Assembly (NCBI GenBank): GCA_023391835.1 | Contig: JAEWAE010000061.1 | Span: forward strand, 1 to 38,207 | DNA: 38,207 bases | From: Bacillota bacterium | GTDB lineage: Bacteria; Bacillota; Clostridia; Oscillospirales; Ethanoligenentaceae | Direction: 5' to 3' | Shown: positions 1 through 7,452 of the stretch, piece by piece | Layout of the letters: each line of letters opens with the position of its first letter | Numbering within the stretch: position 1 is the stretch's first letter | Translations under genes and position numbers: made by a program | Notes under the pieces: model-generated | Database searches by the model: none | Told to the model about the DNA's origin: nothing | The model's input: the letters and a program-made list of their open reading frames with translations, nothing else

Positions 1-582
1 GCGCCGCCACCCAAAACGGGCGGGCTGCCCCGACTTTTTGCGTCAGGATTTCGTTGCGATGCAAACCTTTTGGGAGGCTGTTGCCACACGCGGAAAAGCG
101 GCATCGACCCGCCCGAACGGATTTACAGAGAGAATCGTTCCGCGTGTATCATGCGGCTCTTGACGCCCGTGCTTTTCAGGCCTTTCCGGATACTTGCCCA
201 CATTGGCGCGGCCCGCAGAAAAAGTACTGCAGTTTGTCTCTCTCATACCCCAGCCCGGCCAAAGTCTGCTCGATGACCTAATGTATTAAAACTGACGCGC
301 AACTTGAAAATAGCGGCCTCTTTACCGCAGATCGGACAGATATGCAAAGCATCCGATGCTTCGCCCGGAACGGGCCTTGCGCAACCGGCCGGCAATCTGG
401 CGGCCGTGGGTATTTGCGCTGGTTTGGAGTATAATACTAACCCTATTAAAAAAGTTAATTCTATCGCTTTTTTAATGCCGTTTAGCGGAAGAAATTGCCG
501 GATACGATCCGCAGTCCAATCGGGAAATAGTATAATAGAGGTAAAGACGGACGATATGGACAGCAGGAAAGAAGGGGTCGCA
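1..582. other. AT-richer intergenic stretch, no convincing gene
   Basis: No open frame here has a plausible SD site together with a recognisable protein, and I could not match the stretch to a known structured RNA. It is visibly richer in A and T than the flanking genes from about 420 on. It holds a perfect 11-base palindrome AGTAT-A-ATACT at 428-438 that contains a TATAAT, and an inverted repeat TTAAAAAAG / CTTTTTTAA at 446-454 and 467-475. A second TATAAT at 531-536 lies 46 bases before the polyphosphate kinase start and could be its -10 box, although no good -35 box stands at the right distance. Confidence 0.5.
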
Positions 583-1443
583 ATGGATATGGAAACCGTC
601 CGCTTCGACGGGGAAAAGAAGTTCCAGCTAAAGGATGTGCGCACCGACGACACGGGAAAATTTCACGCCAAGGCGGAAGCCGAGGAGGCCACCCGGCAAA
701 ATATCGGGATCATGATCGAAGAGCAGGGCAAGCTTTACGCCCAGGGGCGGCAGTCTCTGCTGCTTGTGTTTCAGGCCATGGATGCCGCCGGCAAGGATGG
801 GGTCATCAGCCATGTGATGAGCGGGCTCAACCCCCAGGGTACGGCGGTGCACAGCTTCAAGCAGCCCACGGCCGAAGAGCTCAGCCATGACTATATGTGG
901 CGGGTGAACCGGCACCTGCCCGCCCGGGGCATGATCGGCATTTTTAACCGTTCTTATTATGAGGAAGTGTTGGTGGTGCGGGTGCACGGCCTCGTCGGCA
1001 GTGAAAAGATCCCGGAAGAATTCACCGGGCACATATGGGAGCGGCGCTACGAGCAGATTCGCAATTATGAGAAATATTTGCGGGAAAACGGTATCGTGCC
1101 GGTCAAGTTTTTCCTCAACGTGTCGAAGGAAGAGCAGAAAAAGCGGCTGCTTTCGCGCATCGAGGATAAGGCGAAAAACTGGAAGTTTTCCGAATCGGAT
1201 ATCAAGGAGCGCCGCTACTGGGACCAGTATCAGCGTTGTTACGAAGAAGCCATCGGCGCCACGGCCACGCCCTACGCTCCCTGGTATGTCATCCCGGCGG
1301 ACAAAAAGTGGTACACGCGGTATCTGGTCTCCGCCATCGTGGCGCAGCAGCTGCGCGACATGCACCTGAAATACCCCGAGGTGGGCCCGGATCAGCAGTC
1401 GGTGCTGGAAAAATACCGGGTGCTGCTGGGGGAGGACCGCTAG
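583..1443 (+). CDS. PPK2-family polyphosphate:nucleotide phosphotransferase
   Basis: This 286-residue protein belongs to the polyphosphate kinase 2 family, which moves phosphate between inorganic polyphosphate and nucleotides in the cytoplasm. Visible signatures are the Walker A-like DAAGKDG at residues 67-73, the FNRSYYEEVLVVRV block at 121-134 and a PADKKWYTR block near the C-terminus, all characteristic of PPK2. Length is normal for a single-domain member. The frame stays open far upstream, but the ATG at 583 is preceded by GAAGGGG five bases away, whereas an ATG at 556 has no well-spaced SD. Whether it prefers AMP, ADP or GDP cannot be told by eye. It appears to be a single-gene unit. Confidence 0.9.
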   Translation: MDMETVRFDGEKKFQLKDVRTDDTGKFHAKAEAEEATRQNIGIMIEEQGKLYAQGRQSLLLVFQAMDAAGKDGVISHVMSGLNPQGTAVHSFKQPTAEELSHDYMWRVNRHLPARGMIGIFNRSYYEEVLVVRVHGLVGSEKIPEEFTGHIWERRYEQIRNYEKYLRENGIVPVKFFLNVSKEEQKKRLLSRIEDKAKNWKFSESDIKERRYWDQYQRCYEEAIGATATPYAPWYVIPADKKWYTRYLVSAIVAQQLRDMHLKYPEVGPDQQSVLEKYRVLLGEDR

Positions 1444-1457
1444 GCCGGACAATCGGC

Positions 1458-1486
1458 TTTACAACCGCTTCGTTCCCTGTTACAAT
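1458..1486 (+). promoter_or_regulatory. Sigma-A-type promoter for HD-domain gene
   Basis: TTTACA at 1458-1463 and TACAAT at 1481-1486 are separated by 17 bases, about 50 bases before the HD gene start. This suggests the HD gene is transcribed independently of the polyphosphate kinase gene. Confidence 0.5.
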
Positions 1487-1536
1487 AAAGGTGCGGCGGG
1501 GATGCCCGCCCCAAAAGGGACAAAGGAGCGTTTTCC

Positions 1537-2136
1537 TTGAAAACTTTGCCGACGCTGGCCCCCGACAAGGCGGAAGAACTGAAAAAGGAGTTCGTCGCCC
1601 TGCTCGAGAGCACCGGACGGGAGGGGATGCCCAAACTGCTGGAATGGCTGGAAAGCACCGATTTTTACACCGCGCCAGCCAGCACCCAGTTTCACGGGGT
1701 CTATGCCGGCGGCCTGCTGGTACATAGTCTTTCCGTCTTCCGGTATCTGCAGAATTTTACCAAGTCCGTTGAAGTGGACGAAAACTCGGTCAAGATCATC
1801 GGCCTGCTGCACGACGTGTGCAAGGTCAACTTTTTCACCCGCCAGGTGCGCAATGTCAAGATCCCCGGCGAACGCCGCTGGGAGGAAGAAGAATCCTACG
1901 GCATCGACGATCAGCTGCCCATGGGCCATGGTGAAAAATCGGTCTATATGATTATGAAATATATCGCGCTTACCGACGAGGAGGCGCTGGCGATCCGTTG
2001 GCATATGGGCGGTTTCGACGACGCGGCGCGGGCGTATGCCGGCGGCAAGGCGCAGAGCAGCGCCTATCGGCAATACCCTGTGGCGGCGGCGTTGAGCATC
2101 GCGGATATGTATGTGACGTATATTCTGGGCCAGTGA
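1537..2136 (+). CDS. HD-domain metal-dependent phosphohydrolase
   Basis: A 199-residue protein of the HD superfamily, whose members are mostly phosphohydrolases or nucleotidases. The metal-binding pattern is visible: H63 in a GGLLVHSLSV context, the H92-D93 pair in GLLHDVCK, later histidines in LPMGHGEK and IRWHMGG, and a late aspartate in LSIADMY. The layout (VHS, LLHD, GHGE, RWH) resembles the YfbR/HD-hydrolase type seen widely in Clostridia. The substrate is unknown. The start is a TTG at 1537 with AAAGGAG eight bases upstream; no other start fits. It is followed after 30 bases by an unknown gene, probably in the same transcript. Confidence 0.85.
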   Translation: MKTLPTLAPDKAEELKKEFVALLESTGREGMPKLLEWLESTDFYTAPASTQFHGVYAGGLLVHSLSVFRYLQNFTKSVEVDENSVKIIGLLHDVCKVNFFTRQVRNVKIPGERRWEEEESYGIDDQLPMGHGEKSVYMIMKYIALTDEEALAIRWHMGGFDDAARAYAGGKAQSSAYRQYPVAAALSIADMYVTYILGQ

Positions 2137-2166
2137 GCCGACGGGGTCGCCGCGGGAGGAAAAGCC

Positions 2167-2643
2167 GTGTTTGTACAGACCGAGCGGGTCGGCCGCGTCG
2201 ACGCTGTGGCGCTGTTCCGGGCGGAAATCCTGCGCATGCAGGCGTCGGAGCCGGGCCGTCTGACGCCCGGCGGAGCCGATCATGACTCCGCCGGTGTGCC
2301 CGACCGGGTGGAAATCAGCCGCGCGGCCCGGCTGCTGGCGCAAATGGCCGCCGGGGGCGTGGCCGGCGAACCGTCGGATGAGCGGATGGCCGCATTCCTG
2401 CAGGCCTATGGGGGCATTTACGGCGTGGATTTCGGCTGCGGTCTCCCCGCGGGGGAAGCCTATGACCGCACGGGCCGCCGGGTACGCCCGGAAATACTCG
2501 AGGCGCTGCGGCGGGAGCTGCGCCGCTATGCCGCGGGGAGCGGCGGGGATGGGCATGAAAAAGACGCCGCCCCCCGCCCATCGGCCGGTCTGCACCGGCT
2601 GTTTGAACGGATACGGCGGCGTCTGCGGCATTTATTCGGCTGA
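2167..2643 (+). CDS. Hypothetical protein, no recognised family
   Basis: A 158-residue frame starting with GTG at 2167, with GGGAGGA six bases upstream, directly behind the HD-domain gene. I recognise no family. The N-terminal third is mixed, the middle is rich in Ala, Gly and charged residues (a helix-like stretch VEISRAARLLAQM), and the C-terminal third is very basic with many arginines (LHRLFERIRRRLRHLF), suggesting binding to nucleic acid or membrane, or simple compositional bias. There is no signal peptide or membrane span. Its last 12 bases overlap the end of the convergent DUF2461 gene. The good SD and position support a real gene, but the high GC content leaves room for doubt. Confidence 0.5.
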   Translation: MFVQTERVGRVDAVALFRAEILRMQASEPGRLTPGGADHDSAGVPDRVEISRAARLLAQMAAGGVAGEPSDERMAAFLQAYGGIYGVDFGCGLPAGEAYDRTGRRVRPEILEALRRELRRYAAGSGGDGHEKDAAPRPSAGLHRLFERIRRRLRHLFG

Positions 2644-3330
2644 ATCCCGTTTGCGGCGGGCTTCAACGGCGCAGATGAAATCGTACATCGGCTTGAGCCG
2701 GGTGAAATCGTCGGCCAGCTCGTCGGCGAGCCGGGGCGAAAACAGCCGCTCAAAGTCGGTGGAGGTTTTTTCAAAGTCGAGATTGCGCAGGTCGAGCCAG
2801 AACCGGGCCGCTTCGGAGGCGTCGGGGTATTTGGTGCGTTTATAGCGCGGCGCGTGGACGGTGAAATCCTTGAGCTTATTGTAAGCCGCACGCATGCGGC
2901 GGAAGGCCGGCTCGCTGCGCAGCACCATCTGGCGGAAACAATCCATGGCCGCGGGGGTGGCTTCGTAATAGCCCACGCCGATTTCCATGCCGTCGGGGCC
3001 GAATACGAAGTAGAAGCCCGGCAGGCCCTCCCAGAATCTTTTGCGCCGCATGAAAGTGATCCACATCCAGTCGCGGTAAAGCGACTTGTCGTGGGAAAAG
3101 CGTGTATCCCGATAGATGCGGGAGATCGTTTTGTTGACGGTGGGCGACACGGTCAGCTCCGGGTCGATGGCGAGCATGGCGGGCGTGAGCGCCTTCACCA
3201 GCTCCCGCATGGGGGTGAGCACCAGCTCGTCGTAAACGGAACGGTGGGATTCAAACCACTCGCGGCTGTTCTGAATCCGGTTTTCCACCAGAAAATCCAG
3301 CGCCTGGGGGCGGAAGCCTTCAAATGCCAT
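2632..3330 (-). CDS. DUF2461 family protein
   Basis: A 232-residue protein of the DUF2461 (TIGR02453) family, found in many bacteria but of unknown biochemical role. Family marks are the N-terminal F-x-P-x-A-x-x-F-L-x-x-x-x-x-x-N-x-x-x-W-F pattern (FRPQALDFLVENRIQNSREWF), the stretch SRIYRDTRFSHDKSLYRDW near residue 70, and a glycine-rich FGPDGMEIGVGYYE segment. The start at 3330 is chosen because AAAGGAG sits about nine bases upstream and the family alignment begins there; the open frame itself extends much further. The gene overlaps the end of the acetyltransferase gene by 11 bases, so the two are likely co-transcribed. Confidence 0.85.
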   Translation of the reverse strand: MAFEGFRPQALDFLVENRIQNSREWFESHRSVYDELVLTPMRELVKALTPAMLAIDPELTVSPTVNKTISRIYRDTRFSHDKSLYRDWMWITFMRRKRFWEGLPGFYFVFGPDGMEIGVGYYEATPAAMDCFRQMVLRSEPAFRRMRAAYNKLKDFTVHAPRYKRTKYPDASEAARFWLDLRNLDFEKTSTDFERLFSPRLADELADDFTRLKPMYDFICAVEARRKRDSAE

Positions 3331-3784
3331 GGGTCGATTCTCCTTTGCCGGGGCTGCCGGCGAGATCAAGCCCCATCGGCTGATGGGGGCAGCCCTGCTC
3401 GTCGTAAGGCTCGCCGCTGGGGCAAAACCCCAGTTTTTCGTAAAAGGGCACGGCGTGGCGCTGGGCACCCAGCTCGATGCGTGCCGCGCCGAGACAGGCG
3501 GCCTTGCGTACCACCCGGCGCATCAGCTCGGCGCCCAGCCCCCGGCCGCGGCAGTCTTTGCGCACGGCCACACGGCCGATGTGCCACACATCGCCCGGGC
3601 CGGTGAGCAGCCGCAACGTCGCCACGGGCCGCTCCTGCTCATAGAGCGTCAGGTGGAGAGCGCCGGCATCGGCGGCGTCGAATTCATCGCTGAACCCCTG
3701 CTCGCGGACAAAAACCTCCTCCCGGATGGCGGCGGCATCCGCAAAATTTTCTTTCCCGCGGGACCAGACGGCACGCAGCGGCAT
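3320..3784 (-). CDS. GNAT family N-acetyltransferase
   Basis: A 154-residue acetyltransferase of the GCN5-related superfamily, which transfers acetyl from acetyl-CoA to an amine. The acetyl-CoA-binding motif A is clear: IGRVAVRKDCRGRGLGAEL at residues 69-87, followed by the helix and a C-terminal ALGAQRHAVPFYEKLGF-like motif (AQRHAVPFYEKLGFCPSGEPY), which resembles the ElaA/YjcF subgroup. The substrate is not predictable. The start at 3784 has AAAGGAGG upstream; upstream in-frame methionines lack an SD. It is first in a two-gene unit with the DUF2461 gene and has a strong promoter at 3874-3902. Confidence 0.85.
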   Translation of the reverse strand: MPLRAVWSRGKENFADAAAIREEVFVREQGFSDEFDAADAGALHLTLYEQERPVATLRLLTGPGDVWHIGRVAVRKDCRGRGLGAELMRRVVRKAACLGAARIELGAQRHAVPFYEKLGFCPSGEPYDEQGCPHQPMGLDLAGSPGKGESTHGI

Positions 3785-3873
3785 ACGACGGCCTCCTTTA
3801 CCGATAAAGCGGCCGGAATTCTGCCGGATGGCGGCCGCCGAATTCAATTTTTCCGATAGGTATCCGACTTTTA

Positions 3874-3902
3874 ATTATAGCTTTTCGGCGCGGCGGCGTC
3901 AA
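3874..3902 (-). promoter_or_regulatory. Promoter of acetyltransferase-DUF2461 unit
   Basis: Read on the minus strand: TTGACG (3902-3897), 17 bases, TATAAT (3879-3874). This near-consensus sigma-A promoter lies about 90 bases before the acetyltransferase start. Confidence 0.65.
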
Positions 3903-3942
3903 ACGGAAATCGCGGCCGTCGGCAGAATTCACAAAATAGACA

Positions 3943-3971
3943 TTGAAACCTGCAGCCTCCCGTGTTACCAT
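3943..3971 (+). promoter_or_regulatory. Promoter of CBS-domain gene
   Basis: TTGAAA at 3943-3948, a 17-base spacer and TACCAT at 3966-3971 form a moderate sigma-A promoter 75 bases before the CBS-protein start, divergent from the acetyltransferase promoter. Confidence 0.45.
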
Positions 3972-4046
3972 AGTACAGGCCCGTGCAGACGGGAGCCGCA
4001 GATCGTGCCGGCGCCAGGCAGCCGGCGGAAACAGGAGAATGCCGGA

Positions 4047-4466
4047 ATGAATATCGCTTTTTTTCTGACTCCGAAAAAAGACGTGGCGTATGAGACCACG
4101 ACATCCACCATGCGGCAGGTGATCGAGCGCATGGAATATCATCACTATACGGCCGTGCCGATTTTGGATGAAGAGGGGCATTATGTGGGCACCCTGACGG
4201 AAGGGGACCTGCTGCGCAAGCTCAAAAATACCCCGGGGCTGGATTTCAGCGGCACGAGCAAGGTGCTGGTTTCGGAAATCCCCACCCGCACGTGTAACCG
4301 CCCGGTACACATCACCTGCAATATCGAAGATTTGTTCCACACCACGCTGCACCAGAATTTCGTGCCCGTGCTGGACGATATGGAAAAATTCATCGGCATT
4401 ATCAAGCGCAGCGCCATCATCGAATACAGCTTTAACAAAATGTACCATCATCAAGCCCAGGCCTGA
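4047..4466 (+). CDS. Two-CBS-domain protein
   Basis: A 139-residue protein made almost wholly of a CBS domain pair (roughly residues 5-60 and 80-135). CBS pairs sense adenine nucleotides or related ligands. Typical motifs are YETTTSTMRQVIERMEYHHYTAVPILDEEGHYVGTLTEGDLL for the first domain and HQNFVPVLDDMEKFIGIIKRSAI for the second. No catalytic domain is attached, so it is probably a cytoplasmic ligand sensor; target unknown. The start at 4047 has AGGAG nine bases upstream, while the frame is open further up without an SD. It has its own promoter and terminator, so it is a single-gene unit. Confidence 0.85.
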   Translation: MNIAFFLTPKKDVAYETTTSTMRQVIERMEYHHYTAVPILDEEGHYVGTLTEGDLLRKLKNTPGLDFSGTSKVLVSEIPTRTCNRPVHITCNIEDLFHTTLHQNFVPVLDDMEKFIGIIKRSAIIEYSFNKMYHHQAQA

Positions 4467-4480
4467 CGACTGCGGACTCT

Positions 4481-4523
4481 ACGCTCTTCCCGCGCTTTGC
4501 CGGCGGGGAAGGGCGTTTGCTTT
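4481..4523 (+). terminator. Intrinsic terminator after CBS gene
   Basis: ACGCTCTTCCC(G)GC pairs with GCGGGGAAGGGCGT across a short loop (4481-4516), followed by the T-rich TTGCTTT. It lies directly before the Rrf2-gene promoter. Confidence 0.6.
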
Positions 4524-4536
4524 GCCCGAAAATTTC

Positions 4537-4565
4537 TTGACAATCCGGCGGGGTTGATGTATAGT
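4537..4565 (+). promoter_or_regulatory. Promoter of Rrf2-type regulator
   Basis: TTGACA (4537-4542), exactly 17 bases, TATAGT (4560-4565). This near-consensus sigma-A promoter sits about 50 bases before the regulator start. Confidence 0.7.
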
Positions 4566-4567
4566 TA

Positions 4568-4591
4568 TATACGCACTAAAAAAGTATACTT
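4568..4591 (+). promoter_or_regulatory. Candidate Rrf2-family operator
   Basis: Just downstream of the -10 box lies TATAC (4568-4572), 11 bases, GTATA (4584-4588), an inverted repeat. Its right half is inside a perfect 10-base palindrome AAGTATACTT (4582-4591). The position over the start of transcription and the AT-rich dyad fit autorepression by the Rrf2 protein encoded next. Operator assignment is inference. Confidence 0.4.
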
Positions 4592-4613
4592 GCTGCATTG
4601 GTATGGGATGATT

Positions 4614-5033
4614 ATGAGGATAACACAGGAGGGCGATTACGCCCTGCGCGTCGTGCTGGATTTATACCGCTATAGCAACGGCGGCCGTGTGGAGGCCAAG
4701 GTGATTTCCGCCAAGGAAAACATCCCGCTGCGTTTTTTGCTCAAGCTGCTGCGCAAGCTGTCGGCGGCGGGTATTATCCGCTCCTACCGCGGCACGGGCG
4801 GCGGCTATGCCATCGACAGACCACCGTCGGAAGTGACTGTCCGGCAGGTCATCGAGGCGATCGAGGGCCCCATCACGGTCAACCGCTGCCTGGGGGACCC
4901 GGCCGCGTGCAACCTTAACCGCACGTCGACTTGCGGAATATGCCATGTGCTGGGTGATATCCAGCAAAAGCTGGTTTCCAACATGGATGACGCGACGTTT
5001 GAGACGGTGCTGAAAGCGCATCGGGAAAAGTAA
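4614..5033 (+). CDS. Rrf2-family transcriptional regulator (IscR-like)
   Basis: A 139-residue winged-helix regulator of the Rrf2 family. The N-terminus MRITQEGDYALRVVLDL, the helix-turn-helix region around residues 28-55, and the wing RGTGGGYAIDRPPSEVTVRQVIEAIEGP are diagnostic. Cysteines C92, C99, C107 and C110 lie where IscR, NsrR and relatives hold an iron-sulfur cluster, so the protein may sense cluster supply, redox state or NO. The ATG at 4614 starts the conserved sequence; an ATG two codons earlier is possible and neither has a strong SD. Monocistronic between its own promoter and a strong terminator. The multicopper oxidase starts 170 bases downstream, but a regulatory link is unproven. 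Confidence 0.88.
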   Translation: MRITQEGDYALRVVLDLYRYSNGGRVEAKVISAKENIPLRFLLKLLRKLSAAGIIRSYRGTGGGYAIDRPPSEVTVRQVIEAIEGPITVNRCLGDPAACNLNRTSTCGICHVLGDIQQKLVSNMDDATFETVLKAHREK

Positions 5034-5041
5034 CGGATACA

Positions 5042-5083
5042 GGGCGCGCCCTTCCGGCCGAATGGCCGGGAGGGCGCCTTTTT
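5042..5083 (+). terminator. Intrinsic terminator after Rrf2 gene
   Basis: A GC-rich hairpin (GGCGCGCCCTTCCGGCC / GGCCGGGAGGGCGCC with a GAAT loop and one bulge) followed by TTTTT. Confidence 0.8.
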
Positions 5084-5205
5084 GCGCCCGTGCGGCGTCG
5101 CGGACCAACAGGGGCGTACGTGAATAATATGGAATGGGCCGGTGCGCCTGTGGCAGCGGCCTGTAGTGGTGGCATCCTGAACGCAGAAAAGGAGCATGGG
5201 TATCC

Positions 5206-7005
5206 ATGAATGCTGCACAGACCCCCAAAATGCTGGACGCCGCGTCCATCCCCCAGTTTGTCAGTCAGCTGACCGTGCCGCCCGTTCTCCGTCCCATCGG
5301 TCAGGCGAACGCCGTGCACGGGGGAACGGTCCGCTATGTGGTGGACGCCGTCCCCGTCAGGCAGCAGATGCTGCCCGACGGATTCCCCGCCACCGAATGC
5401 TTCGGCTACGGCGGGCGGGTATACGATTCCCGCGGAGGGCCGGCCTATTACTGGCGTGGCACGCCGGGCCCCACCATCGAAGCCCGGCGGGGCGAAGCGG
5501 TCACCGTGCTCTGGCGCAACCGGCTGACCGGCCGGCATCCGCTGGCCGTCGACCCCACCCTGCACTGGGCGAACCCAAACCATATGCCGATGGAGCCGAA
5601 AAAACCGTGGCCGGGCTTCCCGCCGGGGTTCGCGGCCGCCCAGTACCCGGTGCCGACGGTGACGCATCTCCACGGTGGGGAAACGGCCCCGCCCAGCGAC
5701 GGTTACCCCGAAGCATGGTCCGCTGCCCGTGGGCAGAAAGGGCCCGCCTTCCTCACCGCCGCCGCCATATATCGAAACCGGCAGCAGCCAACGACGCTGT
5801 GGTATCACGACCACACGCTGGGGATGACCCGGCTCAACGTGTACGCCGGGCTGGCGGGGCTCTACCTGCTCCGGGACCCGGCCAGCCGGGTGGAGCGGAG
5901 CCGCCTGCTGCCCGACGGCCCCTGGGAAGTGCCGCTCTTTTTGCAGGACCGCAGCTTTTATGCAGACGGCTCCCCGGCCTTCCCCGCGGCGGGAAACAAT
6001 CCGAAAATCCATCCCTACTGGGTGCCGGGCTTTGCCGGCAACACCATCACGGTCAACGGGCGCACGTGGCCCCGGCTGGAGGTGGAACGGCGGCTTTACC
6101 GCCTGCGGCTGGTCAACGGCTCCAACGAGCGGCTGTATCATCTTTATTTTTCAAACGGCATGCGATTTTATCAGATCGGCACCGACGGCGGGTTCCTGCC
6201 GCGGCCGGCGGCGCTCGATTCACTTCTTTTGGCGCCGGCCGAGCGGGCGGACCTGTTGGTGGATTTTTCATGTCTTGGGCCGGGCGAGACCGTCGTGCTG
6301 TGCAACGACGCACCGTTCCCTTACCCGACCGGCACGGCGCCCGACCCGGAAACCACCGGACGGGTGATGCGTTTCGACGTACCGGAGCGTGCCGCCCAGC
6401 CGGTGCCGGTGTGCATGCCTTTTTGTCTCAACTGTCTGCCGCGGCTGTGCCCCGACCGCCCCGGGCGTATCCTGACGCTGACGGCCGTGCCGGGGCCGAA
6501 CGGGCCGCAGCAGATGCTGCTCGACGGCCTGCACTGGAGCAGCCCCGTGACGGAAACACCCGCCGTGGGCTCCACCGAGGACTGGTTTATCGTCAACCCC
6601 ACCGCCAATGTACATCCGGTGCACCTGCATCTGGTGCAATTTTTGCCGGTGAGCCGCCGGCCCATCGACGCCGCGGCCTATTCCGCCCGGTGGACCAAGC
6701 TTAACGGTCAGCCGCCGCTGGATCATCCGCCCTGCCCGGTGCCGCCTCGCGACTTTTACACCGGCCCGGCCCGGCCGCCCGAGCCGAACGAGCGGGGGTG
6801 GAAAGACACCATCCAGGCGACCCCGGGGGAGGTCACCCGTATCCGGGTGCGTTTTGCACCGCAGGATATTCCGGCCGGCGGTGTGAAGCCCGGAGAGAAC
6901 CGCTACCCCTTCCGGCCGGATGCGGAGCCTGGCTATGTGTGGCACTGTCATATTCTCGACCACGAGGACAACGACATGATGCGGCCCATGCACGTGGAGC
7001 TTTGA
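5206..7005 (+). CDS. CotA-like multicopper oxidase
   Basis: A 599-residue multicopper oxidase of the CotA laccase/bilirubin oxidase type: it oxidises phenolic, pigment or metal substrates and reduces oxygen to water. All copper-ligand motifs are present: THLHGG (H154, H156), WYHDH (H201, H203), HPVHLH (H470, H473, H475) and WHCHILDHEDNDMM (H580, C581, H582, H586) with M591 in the type-1 axial place. Three cupredoxin domains fill the length, which is slightly longer than B. subtilis CotA. No signal peptide or twin-arginine motif is seen, as in CotA, a spore-coat enzyme. The SD AGGAG lies 11 bases before ATG 5206; the ATG at 5196 is in another frame. The gene is very GC-rich. A coat role is inference. 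Confidence 0.92.
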   Translation: MNAAQTPKMLDAASIPQFVSQLTVPPVLRPIGQANAVHGGTVRYVVDAVPVRQQMLPDGFPATECFGYGGRVYDSRGGPAYYWRGTPGPTIEARRGEAVTVLWRNRLTGRHPLAVDPTLHWANPNHMPMEPKKPWPGFPPGFAAAQYPVPTVTHLHGGETAPPSDGYPEAWSAARGQKGPAFLTAAAIYRNRQQPTTLWYHDHTLGMTRLNVYAGLAGLYLLRDPASRVERSRLLPDGPWEVPLFLQDRSFYADGSPAFPAAGNNPKIHPYWVPGFAGNTITVNGRTWPRLEVERRLYRLRLVNGSNERLYHLYFSNGMRFYQIGTDGGFLPRPAALDSLLLAPAERADLLVDFSCLGPGETVVLCNDAPFPYPTGTAPDPETTGRVMRFDVPERAAQPVPVCMPFCLNCLPRLCPDRPGRILTLTAVPGPNGPQQMLLDGLHWSSPVTETPAVGSTEDWFIVNPTANVHPVHLHLVQFLPVSRRPIDAAAYSARWTKLNGQPPLDHPPCPVPPRDFYTGPARPPEPNERGWKDTIQATPGEVTRIRVRFAPQDIPAGGVKPGENRYPFRPDAEPGYVWHCHILDHEDNDMMRPMHVEL

Positions 7006-7017
7006 AGCAGCACCCGC

Positions 7018-7056
7018 AAAAAGCCCATACAGACGGTTCGCCTGTATGGGCTTTTT
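7018..7056. terminator. Bidirectional intrinsic terminator
   Basis: AAAAA, then GCCCATACAG (7023-7032), a nine-base loop, CTGTATGGGC (7042-7051), then TTTTT. The 10-base perfect stem flanked by A and T runs serves both the oxidase gene and the convergent HxlR gene. Confidence 0.9.
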
Positions 7057-7113
7057 GGCATCCAAAAAATATCACGGAAGCGTGCTGCTGTAACAGGTCA
7101 CCCTTTGACGGGC

Positions 7114-7452
7114 TCAGCCCCAGCGGGCGCCCCATAGCTTCATCTGCCGGATGATGGAGTGCAGGCTGCGGCCTTTTTCGGTGAGGGTGTATTCCACCGA
7201 CGGCGGCACGGTGGGGTAGACCCGCCGCTCGATCACCTGCTGCTCTTCCAGCATGCGCAGCTTGGCGGAAAGCGTTTTGGAACTGATGCGGGGCAGGTTC
7301 CGGCGCAGCTCGCCGAAGCGGCGGGTGCCGTCGAACAGCTCTTTGAGAATGCGGAAAGTCCATTTGCCGTCTAGCACGGCCAGCGCCTTGTCGATAGAAC
7401 ATGTCGGGACGCACGGGCAGAGTGCCTCTTCGCTTTTGCAGGCCTGACACAT
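7114..7452 (-). CDS. HxlR-family regulator with cysteine-rich N-terminus
   Basis: A 112-residue winged-helix regulator of the HxlR (MarR-like, DUF24) family. Family marks are LDGKWTFRILKELFDGTRRFGELRRNLPRISSKTLSAKLRMLEE and the wing region ending in YTLTEKGRSLHSII. Members such as HypR, YodB and QorR sense electrophiles, quinones or oxidants through cysteines. Here the first 18 residues carry five cysteines (C2, C5, C12, C14, C18), more than the one or two usual in this family, which could form a redox switch or metal site. The start at 7452 has GAAAGGAG nine bases upstream. It converges on the multicopper oxidase and is divergent from the aldo/keto reductase gene, its most likely target apart from itself. 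Confidence 0.88.
   Translation of the reverse strand: MCQACKSEEALCPCVPTCSIDKALAVLDGKWTFRILKELFDGTRRFGELRRNLPRISSKTLSAKLRMLEEQQVIERRVYPTVPPSVEYTLTEKGRSLHSIIRQMKLWGARWG

Noticed and set aside
304..582. Upstream extension of the polyphosphate kinase frame.
   Set aside because: No SD, AT-rich non-coding-like sequence, and no family similarity; the ATG at 583 fits the normal PPK2 length.
243..653. Minus-strand frame containing a CPICGKEAAIF zinc-ribbon-like stretch.
   Set aside because: Only one CxxC pair, no SD, and it runs into the polyphosphate kinase gene antisense; treated as chance or at most a remnant.
3331..3468. Upstream extension of the DUF2461 frame to 3468.
   Set aside because: The added residues lie antisense-free but inside the acetyltransferase gene in another frame, have no SD, and the family begins at the ATG at 3330.
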